A stretch of 24,416 nucleotides of DNA from UBA9980 sp964436235. GTDB taxonomy: Bacteria; Muiribacteriota; UBA9980. Position 1 is the first letter of the stretch; the number at the start of each line of letters is the position of its first letter. Positions 1 to 7,518 of the stretch are shown one piece after another. The stretch is taken from the NCBI GenBank assembly GCA_964436235.1, contig CAYTCW010000067.1:1-24416 (forward strand), written 5' to 3'. The notes beneath the pieces are model-generated. The model saw nothing but the letters and a program-made list of their open reading frames with translations, was not told the DNA's origin and made no database searches. The position numbers and the translations under genes are program-made.

Positions 1-34
1 AGAAAGGGTTGCTAACCTTTTCTCCCTCCCCTTC
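1..34. repeat. Terminal hairpin plus pyrimidine tract
   Basis: Positions 1-10 and 14-23 form a 10-bp stem (one G-T wobble) with a 3-base loop. A pyrimidine tract at 17-34 follows. The tract at 17-30 is the exact reverse complement of bases 24403-24416 at the other end of the window, and the similarity continues after a one-base indel. It could be part of a dispersed repeat at which assembly stopped, or the terminator of an upstream gene. Low-complexity sequence limits confidence. Confidence 0.4.
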
Positions 35-68
35 AAAACATTAAATGAAATTTTCACGCAAATTGTTA

Positions 69-97
69 TTGAATCGCTGAGAAATAAGTTATATAAT
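69..97 (+). promoter_or_regulatory. Sigma70-type promoter for the epimerase gene
   Basis: The -35 is TTGAAT (69-74) and the -10 is TATAAT (92-97), with 17 bp between them. Transcription should start near 104, leaving a leader of about 50 nt before the ATG at 155. Short GTTAT/ATAAC arms (88-92, 96-100) overlap the -10. Confidence 0.7.
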
Positions 98-154
98 AAC
101 TCCATAATAATTAATGATTAATAAATCAATTAATTAATTAACGGAGTGTTTATT

Positions 155-1018
155 ATGGATATAGTTATAAGCGGCGCATCGGGGTTTATAGGCGGGGCGC
201 TCGGGCGTTTTTTATCCGCGACCGGCCATTCCATTAAAGCGGTCAGAACCAATGATTATTTACTTTCAGACGAGGCGTTTAGCGCGAAGATCGAGGGCGC
301 GGATGCAGTGATCAATCTTTCGGGCGCGACTGTAAGCACCCGCTGGAGCGAAAATTACAAAAAAATAATATACTCGAGCCGTATCGAAACTACCCGTAAA
401 ATAGCCGCCGCGTTCAAATTATGCCGCAGGCGGCCCAAACTTTTAATAAATGCTTCCGCTGTGGGGATATATGCTTCAGGCGGTTCGCATGATGAGTATG
501 AATACGAGTATGGAAAAGATTTTTTAGCTTCGCTTTGCGTCGATTGGGAAGCTGCAGCTAAGAAAGCCGGAGAAGAAGAAGGCTCGCGCTGCGTTATTTT
601 TCGCTTCGGCGTAGTTCTGGACAAATGCGGCGGCGCGCTTAATAAGATGCTTTTACCTTTTTCGCTGGGTTTGGGCGGCACATTAGCCGGCGGCTCTCAG
701 TATATGAGCTGGATAACGCTCGAAGACCTTTTGTCTGCATTTAATTTCGTTATAAATGATGATAAGCTGGAAGGCGTTTTTAATTTAACTGCGCCGCATC
801 CGGTTACGAATGCTGAATTTACGGCGGCGCTGGCCTCGGTGTTAAAGTGGCCGGCATTTTTAAGAATTCCTGAATTCGTTTTAAATTTAATGCTTTCTGA
901 CGGCGCCAAAATTTTATGCGAAGGCGCGAAGGTATATCCTAAAAGATTGTCAGACGCAGGGTTTAAATTTCGTCACGCGGAATTGAAGCCTGCTCTTGCG
1001 CAAATTCTTGGAAAATAA
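155..1018 (+). CDS. TIGR01777/YfcH-type NAD(P)-binding epimerase
   Basis: This is an atypical short-chain dehydrogenase/reductase of the TIGR01777 (YfcH, SulA-like) family, 287 residues, close to the usual family length of about 300. The N-terminal Rossmann strand carries the dinucleotide motif GASGFIG (residues 7-13). Further family landmarks are INASAVGIYAS in the active-site strand region, FRFGVVLD, and WITLEDL, followed by a C-terminal region of about 50 residues rich in PxR/LxxAGF elements typical of the DUF1731-like tail. The physiological substrate of this family is not established. I place the start at ATG 155, preceded by GGAG (143-146) at good spacing, rather than an in-frame GTG at 146 that overlaps the Shine-Dalgarno. 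It has its own promoter at 69-97 and is separated from the ABC operon by a sequencing gap. The protein is probably cytosolic. Confidence 0.9.
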   Translation: MDIVISGASGFIGGALGRFLSATGHSIKAVRTNDYLLSDEAFSAKIEGADAVINLSGATVSTRWSENYKKIIYSSRIETTRKIAAAFKLCRRRPKLLINASAVGIYASGGSHDEYEYEYGKDFLASLCVDWEAAAKKAGEEEGSRCVIFRFGVVLDKCGGALNKMLLPFSLGLGGTLAGGSQYMSWITLEDLLSAFNFVINDDKLEGVFNLTAPHPVTNAEFTAALASVLKWPAFLRIPEFVLNLMLSDGAKILCEGAKVYPKRLSDAGFKFRHAELKPALAQILGK

Positions 1019-1073
1019 TTATAAGTTTTGCCGGCGATAGCGGAGTTAAAAAAGAACAGGCAATAATAAAAAT

Positions 1074-1173
1074 NNNNNNNNNNNNNNNNNNNNNNNNNNN
1101 NNNNNNNNNNNNNNNNNNNNNNNNNNNNNNNNNNNNNNNNNNNNNNNNNNNNNNNNNNNNNNNNNNNNNNNNN
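1074..1173. other. Scaffold gap (100 N) in intergenic DNA
   Basis: Exactly 100 N, a conventional placeholder, so the real distance between the epimerase and the ABC operon is unknown and a small gene could be hidden here. The 55 bases before it and 111 bases after it contain no convincing coding sequence. AAAGAACAGG occurs on both sides (about 1051-1060 and 1265-1274). Confidence 0.95.
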
Positions 1174-1198
1174 TGATAATAATCTGTTAATAATTATC

Positions 1199-1227
1199 TT
1201 GAAATAATTATTAAAATGTTATATAAT
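1199..1227 (+). promoter_or_regulatory. Sigma70-type promoter for the ABC operon
   Basis: TTGAAA (1199-1204) and TATAAT (1222-1227) are separated by 17 bp. Predicted transcription start is near 1234, about 50 nt upstream of the ATPase start codon. No other promoter is evident before the next two genes, supporting a three-gene transcript. Confidence 0.7.
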
Positions 1228-1284
1228 TTCTCTAATTTCTTAAGTAAATAAAGCGGTAAATAATAAAGAACAGGAAAAAATGCG

Positions 1285-2361
1285 ATGTCCGGCGTAAAAG
1301 ATTTAACGGCCATAGAGGCTAAGAATTTATATAAAAGTTTCGGCGAAGCCTTCACGCTCAAAAGAATTTTAAAATTGCCGTGGGAGCTGATAGTAAGGCT
1401 CAGCGGCAGATATTTTAAAAAAAGCGTTTTAAAAGACTTGAGTTTTAAGGTTGAAGCCGGTTCAGTGGTGGGTTTTTTAGGGCCTAACGGCGCCGGTAAA
1501 TCCACCAGTCTTAAAGTAATGCTTAACCTGATCAGAAAAGATTCGGGCGAAAGTTATATAGCCGGCTTTAATACCGAATACGATTACGACTCCGCGCTTA
1601 AAGATACGGGCGCGCTCGTTGAATTGCCCGTTTTTTATGAATTTATGACCGGTCTTGAAAATTTGGTCATAACCTCTAAAATTTATAAGCATATCACGCC
1701 GGCGGCCATAGATGAGAGTTTGAAAAAAGTAGGGCTTTACGACCATCGTCATAAAAAAGTGAGCCAATATTCTACCGGCATGCGTCAGAAACTTTACGTG
1801 GCCAAGATATTATTGACTGATTGTTCCATAATTATATTAGACGAGCCGACTTCAGGCATGGACCCTAAAGGCCAGGCTGAAATGCGCGAGCTTATAAAAA
1901 GCCTTGCCGCGGAAAAAAAAGCGACGGTCCTTATTTCTTCGCACCTTCTGCACGAAATAGAGCAGATATGCGATTTCGTGGTTATAATTAAAGACGGAAG
2001 CGTTGTTACATACGGCAAGGTAAGCGCTTTATTGAGCTCGGAACTTGAAATATACGAGATCGAAACCGCGCCTCAGCAAACCGATAACTGTATGGAATTT
2101 ATCGGGCGGCGTGAGTATATCGGCGAGGCGGCCCTGAAAATAAGGGCTAACGCAAGTTTTATCGAAGTAAAGCTCGGCCGCGAAAGCGTATCGCGTTTGC
2201 TTAAAGAGCTTGTGGAAAATGGTTTCGATATTTACAACTTCGTAAAAACCAAGCGCAGTCTTGAAAATTATTTTCTTGAAGTAACCGGCGAAGGTGAGGG
2301 TAAAACGGCAGGCGCGGGCGAAGGTAAGTTAGAAGAAAAAAAGAGCGCTAACGCTCAATAG
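1285..2361 (+). CDS. ABC transporter ATP-binding protein (ABC-2 export type)
   Basis: ATPase subunit of an ABC exporter, 358 residues. Walker A is GPNGAGKST (66-74), the signature is the variant YSTGMRQ (162-168), Walker B is IIILDEP with D186 and E187, and the switch histidine is H220 in ISSH. An insertion of about 25 residues (22-46) lies between the A-loop strand and the second strand. After the nucleotide-binding domain there is a C-terminal extension ending in a low-complexity Gly/Glu/Lys tail (from about residue 332). The variant signature and C-terminal extension are common in NatA- or bacteriocin-export-like ATPases of the ABC-2 group. The start at 1285 is fixed because the overlapping ATG at 1280 runs into a stop. 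AACAGGA (1269-1275) is the likely ribosome site. It pairs with the permease encoded 55 nt downstream. Substrate unknown. Confidence 0.9.
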   Translation: MSGVKDLTAIEAKNLYKSFGEAFTLKRILKLPWELIVRLSGRYFKKSVLKDLSFKVEAGSVVGFLGPNGAGKSTSLKVMLNLIRKDSGESYIAGFNTEYDYDSALKDTGALVELPVFYEFMTGLENLVITSKIYKHITPAAIDESLKKVGLYDHRHKKVSQYSTGMRQKLYVAKILLTDCSIIILDEPTSGMDPKGQAEMRELIKSLAAEKKATVLISSHLLHEIEQICDFVVIIKDGSVVTYGKVSALLSSELEIYEIETAPQQTDNCMEFIGRREYIGEAALKIRANASFIEVKLGRESVSRLLKELVENGFDIYNFVKTKRSLENYFLEVTGEGEGKTAGAGEGKLEEKKSANAQ

Positions 2362-2416
2362 CAAATATTTTTTTATAATATGTAATAAGTTCGTTACAAA
2401 AATAACCGGTGAAAAT

Positions 2417-3280
2417 ATGTTCGATATTCTAAGATATGAATTATATAAAATGCGTCGGCTTAAAAAAGTTTATTTCTGTTCATTCGCTATAAACTTTCTT
2501 CCGCTGATGCTTCTTTTCGTTCTTACCGTACTTTTTTTCAAGGGTATGATATACAGGGATTTCGGAGTCATGCAGCAGATGTTCGTAAAGGAATTCGGCA
2601 GCGGCATAATGGGAACGCTCGTCGTTCTGCTCAGCTTTTTTTCGTGGGCGAGCTGGTTTTTTCAGACTATAATCGCAGGCGAGCTGATTTCGAAGGAATT
2701 CGAAAATAAATCGATCAAGCTTATGCTTTTAATGCCTTTTAAACGGCTGACCATATATATGGGAAAACTTTTAAGCACTCTCGTATTTTTCGTTATGAAC
2801 CTCTTTTTTTATCTTGCGCTCTGCGCGCTTATAGGAGTGGCGCTCGACAGGGTTTTCGGCTTTAAAGTATTCGCGCTTATTGATTATCCTTTGCTGCTGC
2901 AACTTTGCAGCGCATATTTCGTCATCAATTTTTCTTATATATCGCTGGTATTTTTAGTTTCGATTTTTGCGCGCTCCGCGGAATCGACCATGGCATTTAC
3001 CATATTCGCCACATTCGCGCTTAAACTTATTGATAATGTGATATTGCTTTTCGGCAAGCTCGACATAATTCCTTTTTATATAGCCGATAATTTAGTCAAT
3101 TATTCATATTTAAAATCTTGCGAGGTCATTAAATATGAAAAACTTATCAAGATGGTCGAAGACGGCAGTTATCAAAATATGCCGATTTCTTTCGATATGC
3201 TCGGGGTTAACATTTTATATTCCTTAGCTTTTCTGGTTATCGGATATCAGATATTTAAAAGAAAGGAAGAAAAAGGATAA
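2417..3280 (+). CDS. ABC-2 type permease, six TM segments
   Basis: Membrane subunit partnering the ATPase just upstream, 287 residues. I read six hydrophobic segments: about residues 18-42, 62-92, 112-140, 158-186, 190-214 and 258-278. A cytoplasmic loop between TM2 and TM3 contains ISKEFENKSIKLMLLMPFKR, which matches the coupling-helix region typical of ABC-2 permeases (E-x-E-x-x-S/T... followed by P). It ends with a basic/acidic tail overlapping the ribosome site of the next gene. Family is ABC2_membrane (NatB-like). Exported substrate cannot be deduced from sequence; lipid, peptide, ion or antibiotic export are all possible. Confidence 0.85.
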   Translation: MFDILRYELYKMRRLKKVYFCSFAINFLPLMLLFVLTVLFFKGMIYRDFGVMQQMFVKEFGSGIMGTLVVLLSFFSWASWFFQTIIAGELISKEFENKSIKLMLLMPFKRLTIYMGKLLSTLVFFVMNLFFYLALCALIGVALDRVFGFKVFALIDYPLLLQLCSAYFVINFSYISLVFLVSIFARSAESTMAFTIFATFALKLIDNVILLFGKLDIIPFYIADNLVNYSYLKSCEVIKYEKLIKMVEDGSYQNMPISFDMLGVNILYSLAFLVIGYQIFKRKEEKG

Positions 3281-3283
3281 ATT

Positions 3284-3742
3284 ATGCTCGACGGTTTGAA
3301 GTTCTGGGGCATCAACCCTGATTTGATATTCGTATATCCCTATAATGTCATTTTTATAATGATACTGCTTTTCATTCTTTATCTGCTGTCTAAGCGTTTT
3401 ATTTTCATTTTAAAGCGCGGCGAGCTGGAAAGAAATTTAGTTAAATTTCCAGGCCTTGCCGAAATAAGGGCGCAGCTCGGCGATCTTTACTTTAACAACA
3501 AAAATTTTTTGCAGGCGAAAAATTTTTATATGCAGGCATTAGATATGCATCCTGGCCTTCATTACGCGCGTATCAAACTCGCTGAAATATATTTTGCGTC
3601 GGGCGACGGTCAAAAAGCGATAGAGCAGTTGACGGAACTCTTAAAACGCACAAGCGAAGAAAAGTATAAATACAGCGTTAAAGTTACCTTAGAAAAATGG
3701 AATATCGACGGCGACACCGTCCATAAAATTCTTCAATCATAA
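3284..3742 (+). CDS. Membrane-anchored TPR protein in ABC operon
   Basis: A 152-residue protein with one N-terminal transmembrane helix (about residues 16-37) followed by two tetratricopeptide units (about 58-91 and 92-125; landmarks LGDLYF..KNFLQAKNFYMQAL and LAEIYFASGDGQKAIEQL). The basic residues after the helix (KRFIFILKRGE) suggest a cytoplasmic TPR domain. It starts 3 nt after the permease stop and its ribosome site AAAAGGA lies inside the permease 3' end, so translational coupling is likely. Probably an accessory or assembly factor for the exporter; this role is inferred only from position. Confidence 0.75.
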   Translation: MLDGLKFWGINPDLIFVYPYNVIFIMILLFILYLLSKRFIFILKRGELERNLVKFPGLAEIRAQLGDLYFNNKNFLQAKNFYMQALDMHPGLHYARIKLAEIYFASGDGQKAIEQLTELLKRTSEEKYKYSVKVTLEKWNIDGDTVHKILQS

Positions 3743-3808
3743 ATTAAGCCGTTCGCGCTTAAAGATTAAAATTCAGCCTTCAAAAATTAAATATATTTAT
3801 TTTTATGT

Positions 3809-3844
3809 CGATACGGTATATTGATATAATAGTGTATCGTATCG
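3809..3844 (+). promoter_or_regulatory. Inverted repeat around a -10-like TATAAT
   Basis: CGATACG (3809-3815) and CGTATCG (3838-3844) form a perfect 7-bp inverted repeat with 22 bp between arms, centred on TATAAT (3825-3830). The -35 position (3802-3807) is poor, unlike the other promoters in this window. A second TATAAT lies at 3852-3857. The arrangement fits an operator on a regulated promoter for the exported protein at 3888; this is inference. Confidence 0.4.
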
Positions 3845-3887
3845 TTTTTAATATAATAAATACATTTAATGAAAGTGATGAGTGAAT

Positions 3888-4679
3888 ATGAACGAGATTA
3901 AAAAGAAGAACGAGGAAAAAAAACAGGTAATTTCAGGCGCAGCAGGCATATTATTATTTTTGTTAATTTCGTTATTAATGACGGCTGGAAGCGCTCACGC
4001 GGATAGCTCCTTAGCCGGTCCGACCGGTCTTTTTTTAACGCCGTCGCCCTCGGTTTGTAAACCCGGAAAGTTCGGCGGCGGTTTATATTTACAAAGTTAT
4101 TCGATACAGCGCGCCTCGAGTTCGAACGAGCGCAGCATAATCGTTAACGGCCTCTATGGCATATCTTCTTCGGTGGAAGCCGGTTTTTCCAAATCGGTCG
4201 ATTCGATGCAAAGCTCTTTTGATCCCGGACTATCGCTTAATTTAAAATATCTTTTTCCTGACAGCAAGGCGTTAAAAGTAGCGGCAGGCTTAGTTATAGA
4301 AACCGATAATAATTCGTACAGTTCGGCTTATTTAGTGGCCGGACAGGAGATCGCGTACTTCGGCATGGGTGTTAATTTCGGCGGCCACAGGGCCTATCCG
4401 ATGAATAAATCGCATTACGGCGGATATGATTTTTCGGAAATGGCGCCGAATAATTTCTTCTTTATAGCGGGCGCTAATTTCGATCTTAAGGTGGCCAATC
4501 TTACCGTAGAATATAACAGCGACGCCTTCAGCATAGGCTTCAGAGTGCCTACCATAGACGGATATAATATTAATTTAGCTTATATAAGCGATTCCGATTA
4601 TGATTTAGTGCATAAAAATATTTACGGCAACAGCTACAGCCGCCAGAAAGTCACCTTAGGCGTCACCGGAACTTTTTAA
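3888..4679 (+). CDS. Exported, probable outer-membrane beta-barrel protein
   Basis: A 263-residue protein with a clear signal peptide: charged n-region, hydrophobic stretch about 17-33, and a likely cleavage after AHA (residues 36-38). The mature part begins with an AGPTGLFLTPSPSV segment, which resembles the GxTGLxxTPTA motif seen at the start of YjbH-like and related outer-membrane proteins. The rest alternates polar and aromatic/aliphatic residues and ends in VTLGVTGTF, a terminal aromatic typical of outer-membrane barrels. I prefer ATG 3888 over GTG 3882; both are in frame and neither has a strong Shine-Dalgarno. It is flanked by its own putative operator region and a terminator, so it is probably a single-gene unit. 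Function unknown. Confidence 0.65.
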   Translation: MNEIKKKNEEKKQVISGAAGILLFLLISLLMTAGSAHADSSLAGPTGLFLTPSPSVCKPGKFGGGLYLQSYSIQRASSSNERSIIVNGLYGISSSVEAGFSKSVDSMQSSFDPGLSLNLKYLFPDSKALKVAAGLVIETDNNSYSSAYLVAGQEIAYFGMGVNFGGHRAYPMNKSHYGGYDFSEMAPNNFFFIAGANFDLKVANLTVEYNSDAFSIGFRVPTIDGYNINLAYISDSDYDLVHKNIYGNSYSRQKVTLGVTGTF

Positions 4680-4683
4680 AAAA

Positions 4684-4725
4684 CAGAAAACAGAAAGCAG
4701 GAAGCAGGAAACAGGAAACGGGAAA
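4684..4725. repeat. Six-copy 7-bp tandem repeat
   Basis: Six tandem 7-mers with consensus CAGGAAA (units CAGAAAA, CAGAAAG, CAGGAAG, CAGGAAA, CAGGAAA, CGGGAAA) follow directly after the beta-barrel gene. Simple purine-rich microsatellite; no coding role seen. Confidence 0.85.
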
Positions 4726-4749
4726 AAGTGAAAAGTTAATAGAATAGCG

Positions 4750-4793
4750 ACAGGCGCAGGATATTTTTTGAATAATAAATATCTTGCGCCTGT
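4750..4793. terminator. Bidirectional intrinsic terminator
   Basis: A 17-bp stem (4750-4766 with 4777-4793, one G-T wobble) and a 10-base loop lie between two convergent genes. TTATTTT follows on the plus side; the minus side tail is less T-rich. The stem touches the stop codon of the hybrid kinase gene. Confidence 0.75.
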
Positions 4794-7246
4794 TATTTTG
4801 CCTCTATTAATTTTGTAATGGTTTTAACTAATTCGTTAATTTTAAAAGGTTTGGTAATATATTCTTTGAATCCGGATTTTTCGAAATCTTCTATTTTAGA
4901 CTGGTCGCTGAAATATCCGCTTGCCGCTATGGCTTTGACTCCCGGGTCGAATTCTATTATTTTCTGGATCATTTCGACGCCGCCCATGCCGCCCGGAACG
5001 GTAAGATCGGTTATGACAAGGTCGAAAGGCGTATTCGATTTTATAGCTTCTTTATAAAGCGTTATCGCTTCTGCGCCGTCTGGCGCGCAATGCGCTTCAA
5101 AACCTAAATGGTTTAAAAGTTGTGAAGTTATATTGCGGATAAGTTCTTCGTCGTCCATTATAAGAATTTTACCTTTTATACCGGTTTTTTTATCTTTAAC
5201 CGCCGCGGTTTTAACTTCGCCGCCCGGTTCGGCCGCCGTGCCGTCAGCGGCTGGCAGGTAAATTATAAAGGAAGCGCCTTCGCCCGGCTTTGATTCGGCC
5301 GTAATCAGGCCGCCATGGCTTTTAATAATTGAATAGACCGATGAAAGACCGAGGCCGTTGCCTTTTGCCTTGGTCGTAAAATAGGGGTCGAATATTTTTG
5401 TGAGGTTTTTTTCCTCGATGCCGCAGCCGTTGTCTTTGAAGATGATCTTGACGTAGCGGCCGGTTTTCAATGGCGGTTTTTCTCCGAGGATATTTATATT
5501 TTCGGCAGTAACTCTTATCAGGCCGCCTTCGGGGACCGCCTGGATCGAGTTTATAACCAGATTCGATACGACCTGATTGATCTGGCCCACGTCAATTTCA
5601 ACATGGGCGAGATTATCGTTAATTTTAAATTCGCATTTGACGCTCGAACCGCGGGCCATGAAGTTAATTGAATTTTTAAGAAGTTCGCCGATATTCGTGA
5701 GTTTTTTATTCGCCGTGCTGCCTCTTGCGAAGGTTAAAAGCTGGACGGTAAGCTCTTTTGCCTGAAAAGATATATCTTCGGCGCTGGTCAATATTTTATA
5801 GATTTCGCCCTCCGGCGGCGCGAGCATTTTAGCTAATGAAATATTTCCGACGATGCCGGTTAAAAAGTTATTGAAATCATGCGCAATACCGCTGGCTAAG
5901 AGGCTGAGCGATTCGAGCTTGCTTATTTTTAATAATTCTTCCTCTACTTTTTTATGCTCGCTCATATCGCGAAAAGCGAGTATGGCTCCGATTATTTTAT
6001 TGCCTTTATCGCGTATCGGCGCGCATGTTATCGATGCGTAAATTTCGGTGTTATTTTTAGATAATATTTTTGTTTGATGTCCGAACATAACCATTTCGCC
6101 GTTATTTATAGACTCGCCGGCCGGGTTTTCAATTTTCTGGCCGTTGATCGAATTATAAAGAAAAAATACTTCGTCTAAATTACGGCTTATGGCTTCTTCG
6201 AAGCTCCAGCCGACGATCAGTTCGGCCATGTCGTTTATAAGCGTTATTTTCATGTGGTTATCGACGGCGATAACCCCTTCGCCTATGCTGCGAAGCGTTA
6301 CGGCGAGCCTTTCCTTTTCGGATTCGAGGGATTCTTCGGCCTGTTTTCGCTGCAATATTTCTTTTTCGAGTTTTGAATTGGTATATGCGAGTTCGTAAGT
6401 GCGGTCTTTGATCAGGACTTCGAGATTATCGTTGATGACCTGAAGATTTTCTTCGGCGAGTTTGCGTTCGGTTATATCGAGGCCGACCGCCTGATATTCT
6501 TTTATTTCGAAATGTTCGTCGAATATAGCGCGGCAGCTCCATTCGAGCCATCTTTTTTTGCCGTCCGATTCGGACATATATGAATATTCGAACACCGCGA
6601 AGTGATTGCCGGCGTTTAAAGCCGAAACGCCGTTTGCGATTGATTCGCGGTTAGCTTCGGGCAGCTGGAACTTGAATTGTTTGCCAATAAAATCGGCCGG
6701 ATTACCGTTAAAAAACCTGCAGTATGCACCGTTAACAAAGGTTATGGTACAGTCGGGAGTAAGCCGGCATATTAATTCGGTCTGGTCTTCGACTATAGCC
6801 CTGTAGCGAGCTTCGCTTATTTTTAATTCTTTTTTGCGTTCCTGTTCGAGTTCGAGCATAAGGCGCTGGCGCTCGCGCGCGTAGCGAATGGAACGCATCA
6901 GCGATTTGCCGTCGGCCTCTTCTTTGACAAGGTAATCCTGCGCGCCTTCGGCGATAGCTCGCGTTCCGGTCAGGTAGTCTTTAGTGCCGGTCAGTACTAT
7001 CACGGGTATCAGGGAGCAATATTTTTTAACGCTGATAAGCGTTTGGATACCTGCGCTGTCCGGCAGGGTTAAATCTAAGATCAAAAGATCGTAAGCGGAA
7101 TTTGAAAGACTTTCGATAGCTTCGCCTAACGAAGGTTTGGAGGTCATTTCAAATTCAAGGCCCTCGCGTCTTAACATTTCGTTAAGAAGGATGATATCGC
7201 CGGGATTGTCTTCAATTAATAATATTTTAATAAACTGCAGGTCCAT
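4793..7246 (-). CDS. Soluble hybrid histidine kinase (REC-PAS-PAS-HisKA-HATPase-REC)
   Basis: An 817-residue multidomain signalling protein. The N-terminal receiver (about 5-125) has acidic pair E12/D13, phospho-acceptor D58, T86 and K108. Two PAS domains follow (about 145-265 and 310-440), joined by coiled-coil signalling helices with the ITERK-type exit motif. The dimerisation/phosphotransfer helix has H456 in GIAHDFNN. The catalytic domain has the N box around N566 (NLVINSIQA), DNGCGI, the F box DPYFTTK and GNGLGLS. A C-terminal receiver (about 690-815) has MDDEE, D747 and K799. There is no transmembrane segment, so it is cytosolic and probably senses through the PAS domains or through phospho-input at the N-terminal receiver. 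The start at 7246 has GAGG about 5 nt upstream. It is transcribed divergently from the TPR/barrel gene. Confidence 0.93.
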   Translation of the reverse strand: MDLQFIKILLIEDNPGDIILLNEMLRREGLEFEMTSKPSLGEAIESLSNSAYDLLILDLTLPDSAGIQTLISVKKYCSLIPVIVLTGTKDYLTGTRAIAEGAQDYLVKEEADGKSLMRSIRYARERQRLMLELEQERKKELKISEARYRAIVEDQTELICRLTPDCTITFVNGAYCRFFNGNPADFIGKQFKFQLPEANRESIANGVSALNAGNHFAVFEYSYMSESDGKKRWLEWSCRAIFDEHFEIKEYQAVGLDITERKLAEENLQVINDNLEVLIKDRTYELAYTNSKLEKEILQRKQAEESLESEKERLAVTLRSIGEGVIAVDNHMKITLINDMAELIVGWSFEEAISRNLDEVFFLYNSINGQKIENPAGESINNGEMVMFGHQTKILSKNNTEIYASITCAPIRDKGNKIIGAILAFRDMSEHKKVEEELLKISKLESLSLLASGIAHDFNNFLTGIVGNISLAKMLAPPEGEIYKILTSAEDISFQAKELTVQLLTFARGSTANKKLTNIGELLKNSINFMARGSSVKCEFKINDNLAHVEIDVGQINQVVSNLVINSIQAVPEGGLIRVTAENINILGEKPPLKTGRYVKIIFKDNGCGIEEKNLTKIFDPYFTTKAKGNGLGLSSVYSIIKSHGGLITAESKPGEGASFIIYLPAADGTAAEPGGEVKTAAVKDKKTGIKGKILIMDDEELIRNITSQLLNHLGFEAHCAPDGAEAITLYKEAIKSNTPFDLVITDLTVPGGMGGVEMIQKIIEFDPGVKAIAASGYFSDQSKIEDFEKSGFKEYITKPFKINELVKTITKLIEAK

Positions 7247-7313
7247 TTCGCCTCGAAAAAATATCTATAAATTTATATTTAATGATAAAATTAATCCGAT
7301 ATAGGTAAGAACT

Positions 7314-7342
7314 ATTATAATTAAGAATTCAAATATAGTCAA
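7314..7342 (-). promoter_or_regulatory. Sigma70-type promoter for the hybrid kinase
   Basis: On the minus strand, -35 TTGACT (7337-7342) and -10 TATAAT (7314-7319) are 17 bp apart. Start near 7307 gives a leader of about 60 nt. Confidence 0.75.
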
Positions 7343-7380
7343 TCAAAATTTGATAAAAAAATTAAAAAATTGAATTAACT

Positions 7381-7437
7381 TATCGTAATGATAAATTATT
7401 TAAATTGCAATGAAAATTATCATTATATCGTAATGAT
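7381..7437. promoter_or_regulatory. TAATGAT repeat array between divergent promoters
   Basis: The 12-mer TATCGTAATGAT occurs at 7381-7392 and again at 7426-7437 (45-bp period). TTATCATTA (7417-7425) is the exact inverse of TAATGATAA (7386-7394), and ATCATTA/TAATGAT (7419-7425/7431-7437) is a perfect inverted repeat with a 5-bp centre. The cluster lies between the divergent promoters, 39 bp from one -35 and 33 bp from the other, fitting a shared operator. Some half-sites resemble Fur-box units, but no complete Fur consensus is present. Confidence 0.5.
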
Positions 7438-7469
7438 TTTATAATTGCAAAAAAAGCGTTAAAAAACTA

Positions 7470-7498
7470 TTGATTTAAAATAAATAATTCTGTATTAT
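7470..7498 (+). promoter_or_regulatory. Sigma70-type promoter for the TPR/barrel gene
   Basis: TTGATT (7470-7475) and TATTAT (7493-7498) are 17 bp apart. Start near 7505 would leave a short leader of about 14 nt to ATG 7519, just including the AAAGG ribosome site. Confidence 0.65.
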
Positions 7499-7518
7499 AC
7501 CCGGTAATAAAGGCTATA

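Noticed and set aside
3744..3762. Terminator after the ABC operon
   Set aside because: Only a 6-bp TTAAGC/GCTTAA stem with no T-tract; too weak to annotate.
4684..4725. CRISPR-like array
   Set aside because: Units are 7 bp with no spacers; it is a simple tandem repeat.
7381..7437. Canonical Fur box
   Set aside because: Half-sites resemble Fur units but no full 19-bp consensus is present; kept only as an unspecified operator cluster.
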